Below are positions 10,801-21,321 of a DNA stretch of 64,000 bases, piece by piece. A model generated the notes under the pieces. That model saw only the letters and a list, made by a program, of their open reading frames with translations, did not search any database and was not told the DNA's origin. Every line of letters begins with the position of its first letter. Position 1 is the first letter of the stretch. Made by a program: the position numbers and the translations under genes. Source of the DNA: Norana najaformis (lineage: Eukaryota; Annelida; Clitellata; Crassiclitellata; Hormogastridae); the NCBI GenBank assembly GCA_964023275.1, contig OZ029913.1, positions 54,089,644 through 54,153,643 of the forward strand, given 5' to 3'.

Positions 10801-13800
10801 TCAAGCGGAGAATCAGTATATCTGGACATTTAAATATACCAGACTCTTTGCAGTTTGTAGTTCAACTGGTAGTCATGTATTGGTAAGTAAGCAATTAGGC
10901 AAAATTATCAGTTTTTAGTTTTTGTTTTGAATATTAGGAACCAACCAGTGGAACTGTTTTATAATGTTTTAGGATTTGAAATGCACAGATTGTGGTGATA
11001 ACGTTAGTGCAAACTCAGAAATTTCCAATGATACGGATAAATCCGTTTGGTGTCAGAAATGCACATTGAAGAATGAAGAATGTCGGAGGGCTATTCACGA
11101 AATAATCGATACAGAAATCAGCTATGGCAAAGACCTTGGCATCATTAAACATGTGTGTCTGGCATAGTTGCTTCCTTCATTGAATTTGTGCTAGACACGA
11201 TGCTATTTTTGCAGCACTTGAGGGTTCTGATTCTTGGCCTAAATGCATAATCATTTGTGTCTGAAGTAAAATGAAATGCATTATGTACTTAAGCTTTGGT
11301 GTATTGTTATAAATCACTGACGATTTGGTGTTACCTGCACAGCCTCGTATTAAGTAGCTGCTAATTGGACTGATATTATGGAGACACTTTGTTATTTACA
11401 AGGTTTAAAGTTTTTCGTTAACTTCACTGTAGATAGGTTTACTGATTGAACTTTACTTGAACATGAAATTACAGTAATTTTGGAATCAAAATACTTAATT
11501 TTGCAGAAGTTAACATATCGGCTAAATGTGATTCAGGTCACTGAAGGTGTGAGAGATCTGGAGAAATGCATGTTGCACTAGGCCTAGTATTATTGATAAA
11601 TTGGCCAATTACATTGGTAGTGTGATTGATATTACTGTGGAGTATGCATCATGGCTAATGCAGTTTTGTGCCCTTTTTTTCCTTATGGCTTTTTACAGCA
11701 TGTAAATTGGCAGATTAGTAATATTAATAATAATAATAACGATAATATTAATACCTTGGCTGCTTCCTATTTCAGTCATGGTAGGTGCTTCAGCAGGCAG
11801 CAGTTCTCAGAGTGCTTAACGCAGCCAACTTCATGCCAGTTACCACTTCGTCCTTCTGGCCTTCAAAACCCTTGGTCCTATAAATAGTGCATCTCTGGCC
11901 TTCATCACAGCACTGGGACAGCGACTCAGTATTGTCTGGGGAGATGCAAGAGAGAAGACATCTATTTCAATGCTTGGCATTGACGCTTCAGTGCAGTTGC
12001 TCTCTGCAGCACATTCTGTGTGCCGGAACTTGACAAGTAAAGTCCGTTCCAGATGCTGTTGCTCATCGCCAATAAGTTTTTAAATCCTGAGGGATCATAT
12101 GTACTCCAGAAAAAATTTTTAAAAATTAAAAAAAATATAATACTTCTACAAATATATTTATTCAGCAGCTTTGAATTTACACACAGCAAATGGAGTGGAA
12201 ATGTTCAAACTGTAAGGACCTCAAGTAAATCCTTAATGCCAGATTGTTTGAACTGAGACTTTGTCAGTCCTACTATTTATGGATTTGAGAAAACAAATTA
12301 ATATGTATGTTGATGATAAAGAGAGCTTTTTTGTAGGAATTATATAAATCTCCCGACACATTTAACAAAGAAGTCTGATGTGATGTACGTTTTAGGAGTT
12401 CTATGAGCCACTGAAGAGGAATGGTCTCTTGACAGACGACCAGTTGCAGACGATATTTCTTAATCTCGATGAACTGATTATGATTAACAAATATTTTGTG
12501 GAAAAACTCGAGAATGTTATCAGAGTGACTCTGCAAAAATCAGATGAGGTCAGTGCTCGTGTTTATCAAATAATTTTTTATTGTAGAATTTTAAATTCAG
12601 TGTAATTATGATGGAAATGGTTGTGGCATGAATGCTGGATTTCCAATGCAGAGTTTAGGGAATGTCTGCATAAGGGTAAAAAAGCTACAAGGGGAGAGAG
12701 GCAAAGATTTGCTGTAATTTAGTATCTTTTTTTCATCTTGGCTGGCTTTGTTAATGTACAAGACCGTTTTTATGATGTTTATTATGGCTTATTTATTAGC
12801 ATTGTAAGTATGTGCTGATTATAATTTGCAACTGTAATTGGATATTTATATAGTGTTGCTTCAAGAGAACCTAATCAAAGGTGCTCTCAACACTAGCCAA
12901 AGTGATTTTAAATATCAGTAAGAACTTGAAGTTCATCAGTTAGCAAGCAATGATAGGATAACTAGAAACTCACCAGTAACAGGCTCATGCACACAGTCTG
13001 ATCCCAATCACCACTCATGATAATTAGTATGCAAAACCACAGCGTGCTAAAGACTAGTGGCCTCTGCCATGTGTAAACACTGCAGTGGAACTCTTAAGAC
13101 TGACCAATGCCGACGTACATAGAAATCTTGCTTACCAGTGACTTACTGTGCTTGCCACCATCATATCCACAGCACCAAGCAGCCATTCATAACCATAGTA
13201 AAGTTTAGTTACTAATAAGTCTGGTGTATTTTAATCTGAAAACATACGTGCACTGTTAACTTTAATATATAAAATGAATTAATGATTGCTTCAGAGTTAA
13301 ATAGGTTTGTTTGAGATCAATGAGAGAAAAAGCAAGTTGAACAAGATGAGTTTTGACTCAAGACTTAGAATGCAAATTGAAAAACAAAGAGATCTGTAGA
13401 AATAATGTGTAATTACAAAATATAACTGTAAAGTTCTTATGGGTGAGATGACAGAGATGGAATAGATTTACCTAATCATGTTATTTTTCTTTATATTTTC
13501 TTTATATTTTATTTTTCTTTATATTTTACTTCTTATAGTTTTTTCTGATTTTATTTTCTTTATAATTTATTTATAGTTGTACTTTACATGTTATACTTTT
13601 TCCTTTATATTTTGTACTTTATCTTTTGTATTCAGATTTTATTTATCTTTATATTTCATATTTTATTTACCTTTATAATTTATATTTCATCTTTTATATT
13701 TTTGGCAGAAATGTCAGACGGCAAGCATTGCACGAGTGTTTCTGGATTCAGCCAACATGCTGATGGCATTTCAGACATACTGCATCAACCAGTCTGGTGC

Positions 13801-16800
13801 CCCACTCCTCCTGGATCAGCTGAGCCAAGAGAGGGAGCTGTTACGGGTGTTCTTGGAAGAGTCTCAGAAGGAAAACCCAGTTCTTCGAAAGATGGATCTC
13901 AAGTCTTTCCTTATCGTACCGGTCCAGAGAGCTATGAAGTATTATTCTTATTATTATTCTTATACTCACCGTCATGCTTTGAATAGACATAATCAAGTAA
14001 GTCTGATACAGTTAATGCGTGTAGTCGCCCGATTACATGCATTAAGTGTAGTATTATTTATGCTAATTAGATATGTTGTTATTAGCAAATGCAGTACGTA
14101 TATGGTATGTGTAGTGCCTTTGTGTGGTCCTTAAAGGCACTACATAAATGGCCACATACATACATAACATACATATGTGCATACATATATAGCAAACATA
14201 CATATGTGCATACACATTCATTGCATATTTCAGTAGGACCTTTGAAGGACTGCCAGGGCGTGGATGACTTTGCTGATTAACTTTTGAACATGGCATAAAA
14301 TGGTAAAAGTAGAGGCCATTTGGAACACTGTGAGAATGTATTGTGTTGCGTTTTACTTGTCAGATACCCTCTGCTGTTGGATCGACTGTATCGTGTTACT
14401 CCACCTTCTGTTCATGGTCTTCAAGATATCATTGTTGCCAAGAAGATGATTGAGGAAACGTTGGCACATATCAATTCAGTGTGTAACAGTATTATTTGAA
14501 AGTGATCCATTTGTTTTCAATTATTTGTACAGAATTTATAATTAACACCTGGGATTTTATTGTGGTGCAGCAAAATTTAGAATGTCATTGCTAAAGTGAT
14601 TATATTGTTAGCATCATGTTCTCCCTAAAACAAGGAGTTCTGGTTATTGGGAAAGGTTGTTTTTAGAAGCCAACATAGTTCACACATAGAAGGGTCACAT
14701 TTCAGAAGTAATTGAGTGATGTATTTCTAGAAGTATGAATTTCATGGAAATTTGTGGGAAACATTTCCCAGCTCTTCCTGTTTTAAAAATGTCCAGTTCC
14801 ACGGTGGAATTACAAGAAGATTACCAATATAAGTTCATGTGATGGAACATTCTTTGTCACAATTGTTGTCACTGTAGAAGACAATTGGTTCGATTAAGTG
14901 GAAACGAAGGTCTTCACCAACACCATGGCTCAACAAAAAGAACATTCTTGAGAACATCGAATTGACACAGGTACCTTGCTAGATCAGGATTCCACCTGAT
15001 ATAAGCAGGTGATAAGTTGTAGTATGGTGTAGCTTAGTGTAGTGTAGTGGTGCAGTGTAGTGTAGCATGGGTAGCATTGTGTAGTGTAGTGGTGTAGTGT
15101 AATGTAGTTAGTGTAGTATGGGCTAGCATGGTGTAGTGTAGTGGTGTAGTATAGTGTAGTTTAGTACACTGTGGTTAAGGTCAGTTTTGAAAGTTTTCTT
15201 ACAGCAACAGAAATGCTGTTGGTGCCTGTAGCTAACAAGAGTTATTGGTGAAACTTAGGTTTGCGTATAAGCTTTATATTTGTATTTTTTTCTATTTTTT
15301 AAATTGCTTTGGTGTTGCTGTGTAGTGATTAGTAGTGTTCTGGACTACATCCCAGAAGCTGGTGGTTCAACCCGCACCAGGACAAACAGATATTATGATA
15401 GTGGCACTATAGAAGTCTCTAGATTAGATTGCTTCAATGTTTGGTATTTATTATGAACAGTTATTGATATTTTAAAACTAATTTCTGACGTCAGCTGTCT
15501 CTAGAACTTCTCGGCTGGAATCGTTATGAAACATATTTTGTGGTGATGAGCAGACTGCTCTGTGCTCCTCTGATCAGTCCGAGATGGAGTCAGCAGCTCT
15601 CCAGTCTGAAGTTTCAACCGGTCCAATGCACTGTCGTCACTTTAGGCATGGTAAGTCTCCTTTAGGCATGGTAAGTCTCAGTCCTTCTAACCAACGTCTC
15701 GTCAAATCTATTTTAATAAAAGAGAGTATTTGGTTTCTTTGCATTCTTTCTTGCCGCTTCCATTTATTTGAATTTGGTAAAAGATTTCTAAACATCCCAG
15801 TGATTGGTACCTTTCAGTAAATTACTAGGCAAGCTGTCACTTTTCTTAAGATGAATTTTTCAAAGATCAGAAGAGTGTATCTACTAATTCAAAGTTAGTG
15901 CAGACATTAAGCATCATTTTGGCGACAAAGATCATTGTCTTGACTTTCAAAAGTGCAATTTGGAGGCACTTTAGTAAAATAGTTTGTATGTCATGATCTG
16001 CCATCTGATGGTATTTAGGGTATGACTGTTCAAAGATTTGACACAGTTTTTAGTGATTGAGCAACTTTTGTGTTCATTATTAAAACAAACATCTGCCAAT
16101 CCTTAATGGGCCTTCATGTAAAGATGTAACTCTTCACCTCTGGGTTTTCAGTTGTGATTATCCCAACAGCAATGTCATATGTTGAAGCTATGATGAGAAT
16201 ATAATATTCTCATGTGGGCTTCATAGACCGACATATGAGCCCATATGTCATACATATGGTAGGAAATAAGATATGGTGAGAAAATGACAGTATTTCCCTA
16301 TAGGCTTTGTATGTCTTACACATGGGCTCCTCTGAATGCAGAATGTCTGCATATGTCTGGCTGCTTATACAGTGCTGCACTAAGGCACTAAATGATACTG
16401 TTGCAGTCAGATACCAAGCCACCTGACATCCTATTGATAACTGATACAGTTCATATGCGCTGACCCACCTACCAACAGTGATTTTGTGGGTTAAAATCTT
16501 CAAATATAAGAGTATGGTCTTTGTTTCAAAGATTTACTTTTACTTCTTCAGATGCCCAACTACAAAGAAAATACAGTTTCTTTCCCTCAGAACTCAACAA
16601 TACGTGCAGCTGCCCTAGTGATCGTCAAGGAACGCTTTGGAAAGTATACGCTTTTACGAGTGAGTTGAATAACTGCTTTATGAAAATGAAGGAATACAAA
16701 TTCATTAAAAAGTAAAACTAGCAAATCAGACAGACTTCCTCGCTAAGGCTTAGTTGGCCATAAGCATCAGTTGGACTGTGATAAGCCGAGATTTTTTTCA

Positions 16801-18238
16801 TTTTTGTGATTTCTGTTCAGTTATTCATTTACTGTATAAGTTAAAAGAATTGCAGACAGCAGCAGCAGCAAATGAGCTAAGAACGAATGATTTGTCATTT
16901 TAACTGCTGGTCAAAATTCAGGATCACATGGCCATGGCAAAACCATGGCATAACACACTTGTTAAATGATTGACAATTTAATAAGCTGCAGGTAAACTAA
17001 CTGTAGGCATAATGAAGCATTAGAAGTAGGGTTGAATTTGTATGTGTTTCCACAGTTTTTCTTGTTAACTTGGCATAATTGAATTTTAGGAGCCTATGCT
17101 ATTGGATAAGTGCATCGTTGCCATGGATCCTGAAGTACCGACAGTTTTTGAGGTGACAGAAATGAATAAGGAATCATTCTTGCTGAAGGTGAATTATTAG
17201 CATTCCATGTTTCCATAGCATTCCATTAGCAGATTGTTTCTATTGCTTCAAAATCGTAATCATAAAAATTGCAATTCATTTGCTTTTCCAACGGATTACG
17301 ATTTTTTACTACTGTTTTATTTTAAGCGACCATTGATAGATGCCTTGTGCATTATGATAGCGGTGCTTTAGAAGTCATTAGATTATTAGATTAGATTTCT
17401 TTTCCAAAGAAGTTCTGCTAATGGTATAGCAGTTAATGTCCTTTTTGCATAATGTTGATGCAATGTAGTACCGGTATATATTTCTGCGTGTCACATTTAT
17501 TAAATGTAATTAAATGTAAAATAAGTAAGTTACTAACTTTTAAGTTAATGCTGCACATACAACATTTTTGGATTAGAAGGAAAATAAGCGAGAGTGAGAG
17601 AAAACTGGCCTTTCATGTGATTTCTTCAACCTAACCAGCTATTCAGATTAGCATGATCCGTGCACGGGACGTTAAATGGCGTGGCGCCCATTCAGACGGG
17701 CAGTGGTGGTGAAGGATCTCACCTGATAAATTCATTGAAGAATGACCATGGTCAAGGCCATATGGTTGCTATAGAAAAACGTATACATTCACATTTTCAC
17801 TGGTTGTGCAGTGACTTCCTTTATATACCAGTACTTTAGAAATGATAAGATCAGACCAGATGAGACTGACCAGACTGAAAGAGATGCGACCAGATCGGAA
17901 GAAAAACAGAAAAACTCTGTCAGATCAAAAAAGTACAGACCACAACAAAACCGTAACAGACCAGATGAGATAAGAACGGACAAGATCCAAACATATCAGA
18001 CCAGATCATTTCAGATAAAAATTTAAGAACAAATCAGATCGCAGTATGTGAATCAAATGTGACGCTGATATGATGCACTGAACTGAATGTCGTGCTTGTC
18101 TTTGTCAAGGCCGAGGACATTAAAGAAACGCAGAGTTGGTTCTGGCAGCTGCGAATGATCACAAAGGACGTGGGTCGCTGGAGAAGAAGGAGAAACGCAC
18201 TTGCAAACATCGTTACACACAGACTTGACAACTCATGA
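6208..18238 (+). CDS. DH-PH Rho guanine nucleotide exchange factor, complete (9 coding exons)
   Basis: Predicted 981-residue activator of Rho-family GTPases, probably acting at membranes or actin structures. Exons, all GT-AG and in phase: 6208-7869, 9608-9877, 10973-11152, 12396-12548, 13709-13938, 14364-14478, 16552-16659, 17090-17188, 18110-18238 (TGA). Order: long domain-free N-terminus (1-554); acidic run in 555-644; CX2CX19CX2C knuckle (Cys 648, 651, 671, 674); DH domain about 680-868, with AIHEIIDTEISYGKDLG in its first helix and SFLIVPVQRAMKYPLLLDRL in the conserved core helix; PH domain about 880-970, ending in the helix with SWFWQLRMIT. The protein stops soon after the PH domain. The DH and PH assignment is firm. 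I cannot place it in a named RhoGEF subfamily. Introns hold repeats only. It converges with the receptor gene at 21.1 kb. Confidence 0.9.
9608..9877 (+). CDS. RhoGEF exon 2: acidic linker
   Basis: Acceptor TTTTTTTTCAG ends at 9607; donor GTATGT at 9878; 90 codons in phase 0. It encodes a Glu/Asp-rich tract (KEEEEEEDEEEEDD) followed by an uncharged segment. The sequence suggests a flexible acidic linker between the N-terminus and the DH region. Confidence 0.85.
10973..11152 (+). CDS. RhoGEF exon 3: Cys knuckle and start of DH domain
   Basis: Acceptor AG at 10971-10972; donor GTGTGT at 11153; 60 codons. It begins with DLKCTDCGD and continues to VWCQKC, giving paired CxxC motifs 19 residues apart that could bind one zinc ion. 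About 15 residues later the first DH helix begins (CRRAIHEIIDTEISYGKDL). Confidence 0.85.
12396..14478 (+). CDS. RhoGEF exons 4-6: DH (RhoGEF) domain
   Basis: Exon 4 (12396-12548) reads EFYEPLKRNGLL and continues to the helix with IFLNLDELIMINKYF. Exon 5 (13709-13938) carries ARVFLDSANMLMAFQTYC and SFLIVPVQRAMK. The Lys codon is split over the intron (ATGAA, then A) into exon 6 (14364-14478), which reads YPLLLDRLYRVTP and ends in an EETLAHINS helix. The ordered helices and the PVQR...YPLLL core are diagnostic for Dbl-homology domains. A (GTGTA)n minisatellite and a SINE lie in the intron after exon 6. Confidence 0.92.
13490..13705 (+). repeat. T-rich low-complexity tract (TTTATATTT) before exon 5
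   Basis: About 200 bases of TTTATATTT-like repeats directly precede the acceptor at 13708. They form an unusually long pyrimidine/AT tract in front of a DH exon. Confidence 0.8.
14125..14225 (+). repeat. LINE/SINE tail A remnant with (ACAT)n
   Basis: AAGGCACTACATAAATGGCC followed by ATACATACATAA repeats. This is the common tail A of this genome (consensus GGCGCTATATAAATGTTCAG plus (ATAC)n). Confidence 0.7.
15018..15172 (+). repeat. (GTGTA)n minisatellite
   Basis: Degenerate tandem array of GTGTA and TAGTG units within the RhoGEF intron between exons 6 and 7. Longer sub-units such as GTGTAGTGTAGTGGTG recur about three times. Confidence 0.9.
15316..15440 (+). mobile_element. SINE with tRNA-like head and LINE-B tail
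   Basis: A tRNA-like head has A-box-like GTAGTGATTAGTAGTG and B-box-like GGTGGTTCAACCC at about 15362. It is followed directly by ATTATGATAGTGGCACTATA and AGATTAGATT, which is the 3' tail of LINE-B (intact example at 37035-37140). This fits a SINE mobilised by LINE-B. Confidence 0.65.
15640..15682 (+). repeat. Perfect tandem duplication of about 20 bases
   Basis: TTTAGGCATGGTAAGTCTC occurs twice head to tail in the intron. Each copy contains a GTAAGT that looks like a splice donor. Confidence 0.85.
16552..18238 (+). CDS. RhoGEF exons 7-9: PH domain and C-terminus
   Basis: Exons 16552-16659, 17090-17188 and 18110-18238, all phase 0. The first carries RAAALVIVKERFGKYTLLR (a beta pair), the second TVFEVTEMNKESFLLK, and the last ETQSWFWQLRMIT, the C-terminal PH helix with its near-invariant Trp. 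About 20 basic residues follow (GRWRRRRNALANIVTHRLDN), then TGA at 18236. The basic tail could aid membrane binding. A GACCAGAT-type minisatellite ends about 100 bases before the last exon. Confidence 0.85.
17285..17405 (+). repeat. LINE-B 3' tail remnant
   Basis: GGATTACGATT, ATTGATAGATGCCTTGTGCA and ATTATGATAGCGGTGC, ending in GATTATTAGATTAGATTT, match the 3' end of the LINE at 37035-38900. It lies in the RhoGEF intron between exons 8 and 9. Confidence 0.7.
17655..17790 (-). repeat. Dispersed repeat family E, copy 3
   Basis: Reverse-oriented copy recognised by GGCGTGGCGCCCATTCAGAC, GGTGAAGGATCTCACCTGAT and GGTCAAGGCCATATGGTTGC. Confidence 0.75.
17845..18010 (+). repeat. GACCAGAT-type purine-rich minisatellite
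   Basis: Imperfect tandem units around GACCAGATGAGA and AGATCAGACC. The strand is strongly purine-rich, and the tract ends about 100 bases before the last RhoGEF exon. Confidence 0.8.
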
Positions 18239-18977
18239 TAAGGCAGTACACAACTTGAATTTGACATGAACTGTCAGGTCTTGCCAAGACAACTCATGCT
18301 GAGACAACTCATGATAAAAGAACTCACAAAAAGCCCACCTTGTCATCTAAATGTAGTGGTTCAAACTTGAAAGTGGATGCTTTGTCTAAATTGTTTATGC
18401 ACGTGTTGCTTCCATCAGCATGAAATAGAATTAGCCAACTGGGATCAGCTGGGAAGTAGTAAATGGAAGTCCTTTGCCTCAATATGCAAATTATATGCAA
18501 GTGGTCATGCAAATGACCTTTGAACCGACAAGTAACAAATATTGAAGGCATCGAACACCTCCTCGTGTCCCACAGTGGTATACTGGAGACTAATGTTAAC
18601 AAAGAAGGGATTTTCCAGCCTAACACCATTTACACTTCTGCAAACAAGCTACAGGGTAAACAGTAACATCATCACGTGCAACATACAGTACATGCATATC
18701 TTCATATCATACATGTGATAAATCTGTCTCTAACTGTAACTTCTTTGTGCATGTGTCAAATGCTAGCAGTTGAACTGTCTAGAATGTGAATTTTGATGTT
18801 GCACATGACATTCTGTGTTTAAACATTCACGTGTCAACCTTTTACTTGTTAATCATGTTTATATAAATCAAACATAGCAGTGGTAGCATGTCATATATAG
18901 CACTTTCAAAGAACATAAGGGGTTCAGCTTCACCTGGAAAACGGGACTCCAGCAAGCTCAGTTCACAAAGGAAGACG

Positions 18978-18983
18978 AATAAA
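18978..18983 (+). terminator. Candidate poly(A) signal of the RhoGEF gene
   Basis: AATAAA about 740 bases after the stop codon. It is the first canonical hexamer I noticed downstream; actual use is unknown. Confidence 0.3.
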
Positions 18984-20960
18984 ACACTTGTGGCATAAAC
19001 TGGTAGGAGTATACTTTTATTATAAATAACAAAAGAGACTAAGTGCTGTAGTTGATAGTACTTAATACCTGCCTTGTTACCCTATTTGGTATCTTGACTG
19101 TACGGTCAGATAATTTTCTAGTTTAAATTTTATAAGTACCAATATAAATGTTCAGTTTAGTTCAAGCGAAGTGAGTGACATTCTTTTGTATCTTTCAAAC
19201 AGCTGCGTTTCAGCACCTGTCAGAGGTTTTAAAGACACTATATAAATATTCAAATACACCAGACACCCATTGTGTGCTGTCTTTCAAAGCCATGTCAATA
19301 ACCTCCTTATAATGAGGTTGTGTTATCACGAGTTTATATTCTTTATGGTAATTAATTTGGGATCCATGTGTGTGACCATTTCATACTAGTACCTGTGTCA
19401 TAATGAAGAGTGTTATAAGCAGGCTCCAGTGTATATGCCATGCATACACACAATCCTGGAATGTGCTGAAGAAATGTTCTGATGATAGTTAGATACATAT
19501 ATACATACGTAGGTATATACGTACAACATATATACTTTGTACATTGCATTGTATTGGTCAGTTTATACAGTGCCTCGTAGAACAAACCTACTCGGTGGTA
19601 CTTTGGCAGGAATACCAGGCATCAAATCCTGGACATACTTCAACTTCACTTGCTCTTCCACTTTGGCCTAGTATTTTCTAACAGGGCTAAACCAGAAGCT
19701 GACATCTAATGCTGGGAATATATGTATTCTCTTACATTACATCGCATAACATCAATTCTGAAACTCTCACTCTGAAATGGCAGCAAAATTTTGAAAGAAT
19801 TTCGGTTGATAGACGTTTAATAAAACTTCAAAGAACTCTGCAGTTAACTGCTCTAGTTAACTGGAAAAGAGCAGCAGCCTTTTGCACAGAAGAAATACCA
19901 CATATGTTACCTCATATGTTGATATCTGTGACATAGAAGTCATTAACGTTAGATTAGATTAGCAACTGATACCAACCTGCCATGTTACTTAATTACATTA
20001 AAAGTCACTAAAACGGTTTGTTCTTATCCTATCCCTGAGAAAACATGTCTAACAATAACAACTTAACAGAGTCCAGTAATAGTATGGTAATTTAGTAATA
20101 CACCACAGTGCTTATTCTTCTTGTATTGGAGTTTGCCCATAAACAACGTCCGCAAAAATGACCTACTTTGGACCCCCCTTGATCACGTTTGTCCACATTT
20201 TAAAAAGGTACTAGAAGTGCGGACGTCCGCATTCCAGTGGAATACTAAGGCCTAGATTAGGCTGCACTGTTAATCTAACACCGTGCTAACTGTCCCAAGG
20301 GGTAGGATGCTTTGATATTGTCGCATCCAACAAAGGGAATGTAATTAGGTCTAATGCAGTAGACTTCTGCTGTCTGTCTGACAGTTGGTGTTTAACACAG
20401 ACTGTGGTTTGTACCAAAATTTAATAAGTACCAAAACAGTAGGTACCAAATTGAGATGCGGACATCCGCAATGGGCATAACCCCCTCGACCACATTTGGG
20501 TTAACCCTTTGTCTCTCTCTCTCTGCAGACGCCCTTAATGGACGACCTTGTCTTAAGCTAGAGTCATTATGACTGAAGCATGGTGAACACACTCCCCAAA
20601 GAAACCCAACAATTCAGACGCTTGTGAGCAGCAGGGCAACCAATATAATCAAGTTCGGTATGCATTCGTCCGTATTTGGTTGCAATCAAAACTCCCATGC
20701 TATTCACGAAGACTTGAAGAGTGCAAACATTTATAATCATGACATCACATTCTGTAATCTAGTCTGACTAGACGTCCATGAAAGAGCTTCAGTGAGCAGT
20801 TTCATACACAGTTCTCGTCGTTTCGTTCAGAAAGAAAACGTTCAAGTAATTGCTGTTGTTAACTACAAATGAATATTCTAGCAAAATTCTGTTAAATGAC
20901 AATCCATTTACTGTGCAAAAATTGTCTGCTTTGCAGATAACACATTCGCTGTTCAATTAT

Positions 20961-21040
20961 TTTGTGCAGCTCGGTGGCCAAGTAGTAAGGCATCTATCTC
21001 ATGAACAAGAGATTTGGGGTTCAAACCCCCATCGGGCCTG
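20961..21040 (+). repeat. tRNA-like sequence, probably a SINE head
   Basis: It can be folded with a 7-pair acceptor (GCTCGGT with ATCGGGC, two G-T pairs), an ATCTC/GAGAT anticodon stem and a perfect TGGGG-TTCAAAC-CCCCA T arm. The anticodon loop has eight bases and the D stem is weak. A SINE head or decayed tRNA is therefore more likely than a working tRNA gene. Confidence 0.5.
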
Positions 21041-21141
21041 TATTGCATAGTTTTGTAAGAGGGCATTATCAAATTTCAGGTATACATCTACAGTATATTG
21101 TACTGTGTTGTAATTAGTTTTAACATACAAGGTTGTCTTGG

Positions 21142-21321
21142 TTAGCTAGGGACATCAAGAGAGATTATCTCTGGGTGTGGAGTTGAGACCTTTTGGGGCT
21201 GATGTTCGTCCAGTGATTTCATGAGATTATTAATGCTTTTACGGACACGAAGAATTGAAACCCTGGCACCTGGTTTTTCGTACCAACACTCGCTCATCAG
21301 CCGCCAAATGCCCTGCATGAC
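21142..21321 (-). CDS. Receptor last exon: kinase end and C-terminal tail
   Basis: 59 codons plus [22 protein letters not shown] and [11 protein letters not shown] form the last kinase helices. A tail of about 25 residues ([18 protein letters not shown] and so on) is longer than the very short tail of ACVR1. Confidence 0.93.
   Translation of the reverse strand, partial: VMQGIWRLMSECWYEKPGARVSILRVRKSINNLMKSLDEHQPQKVSTPHPEIISLDVPS

Larger units (their letters stand above)
18239..21141. other. Convergent interval between RhoGEF and receptor genes (3' UTRs and repeats)
   Basis: No coding exon was seen. It contains three near copies of GACAACTCATG(ATAA) straddling the RhoGEF stop (about 18226-18316). 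It also contains a tail A remnant (about 19215-19255), a LINE-B tail scrap near 19930-19965, GCGGACGTCCGC-type palindromes (20219-20230, near variant at about 20457) and a tRNA-like SINE head (20961-21040). Confidence 0.5.

Noticed and set aside
20961-21040. Functional tRNA gene (GAA anticodon)
   Set aside because: Eight-base anticodon loop, weak D arm and similarity to tRNA-derived SINE heads elsewhere in the window.
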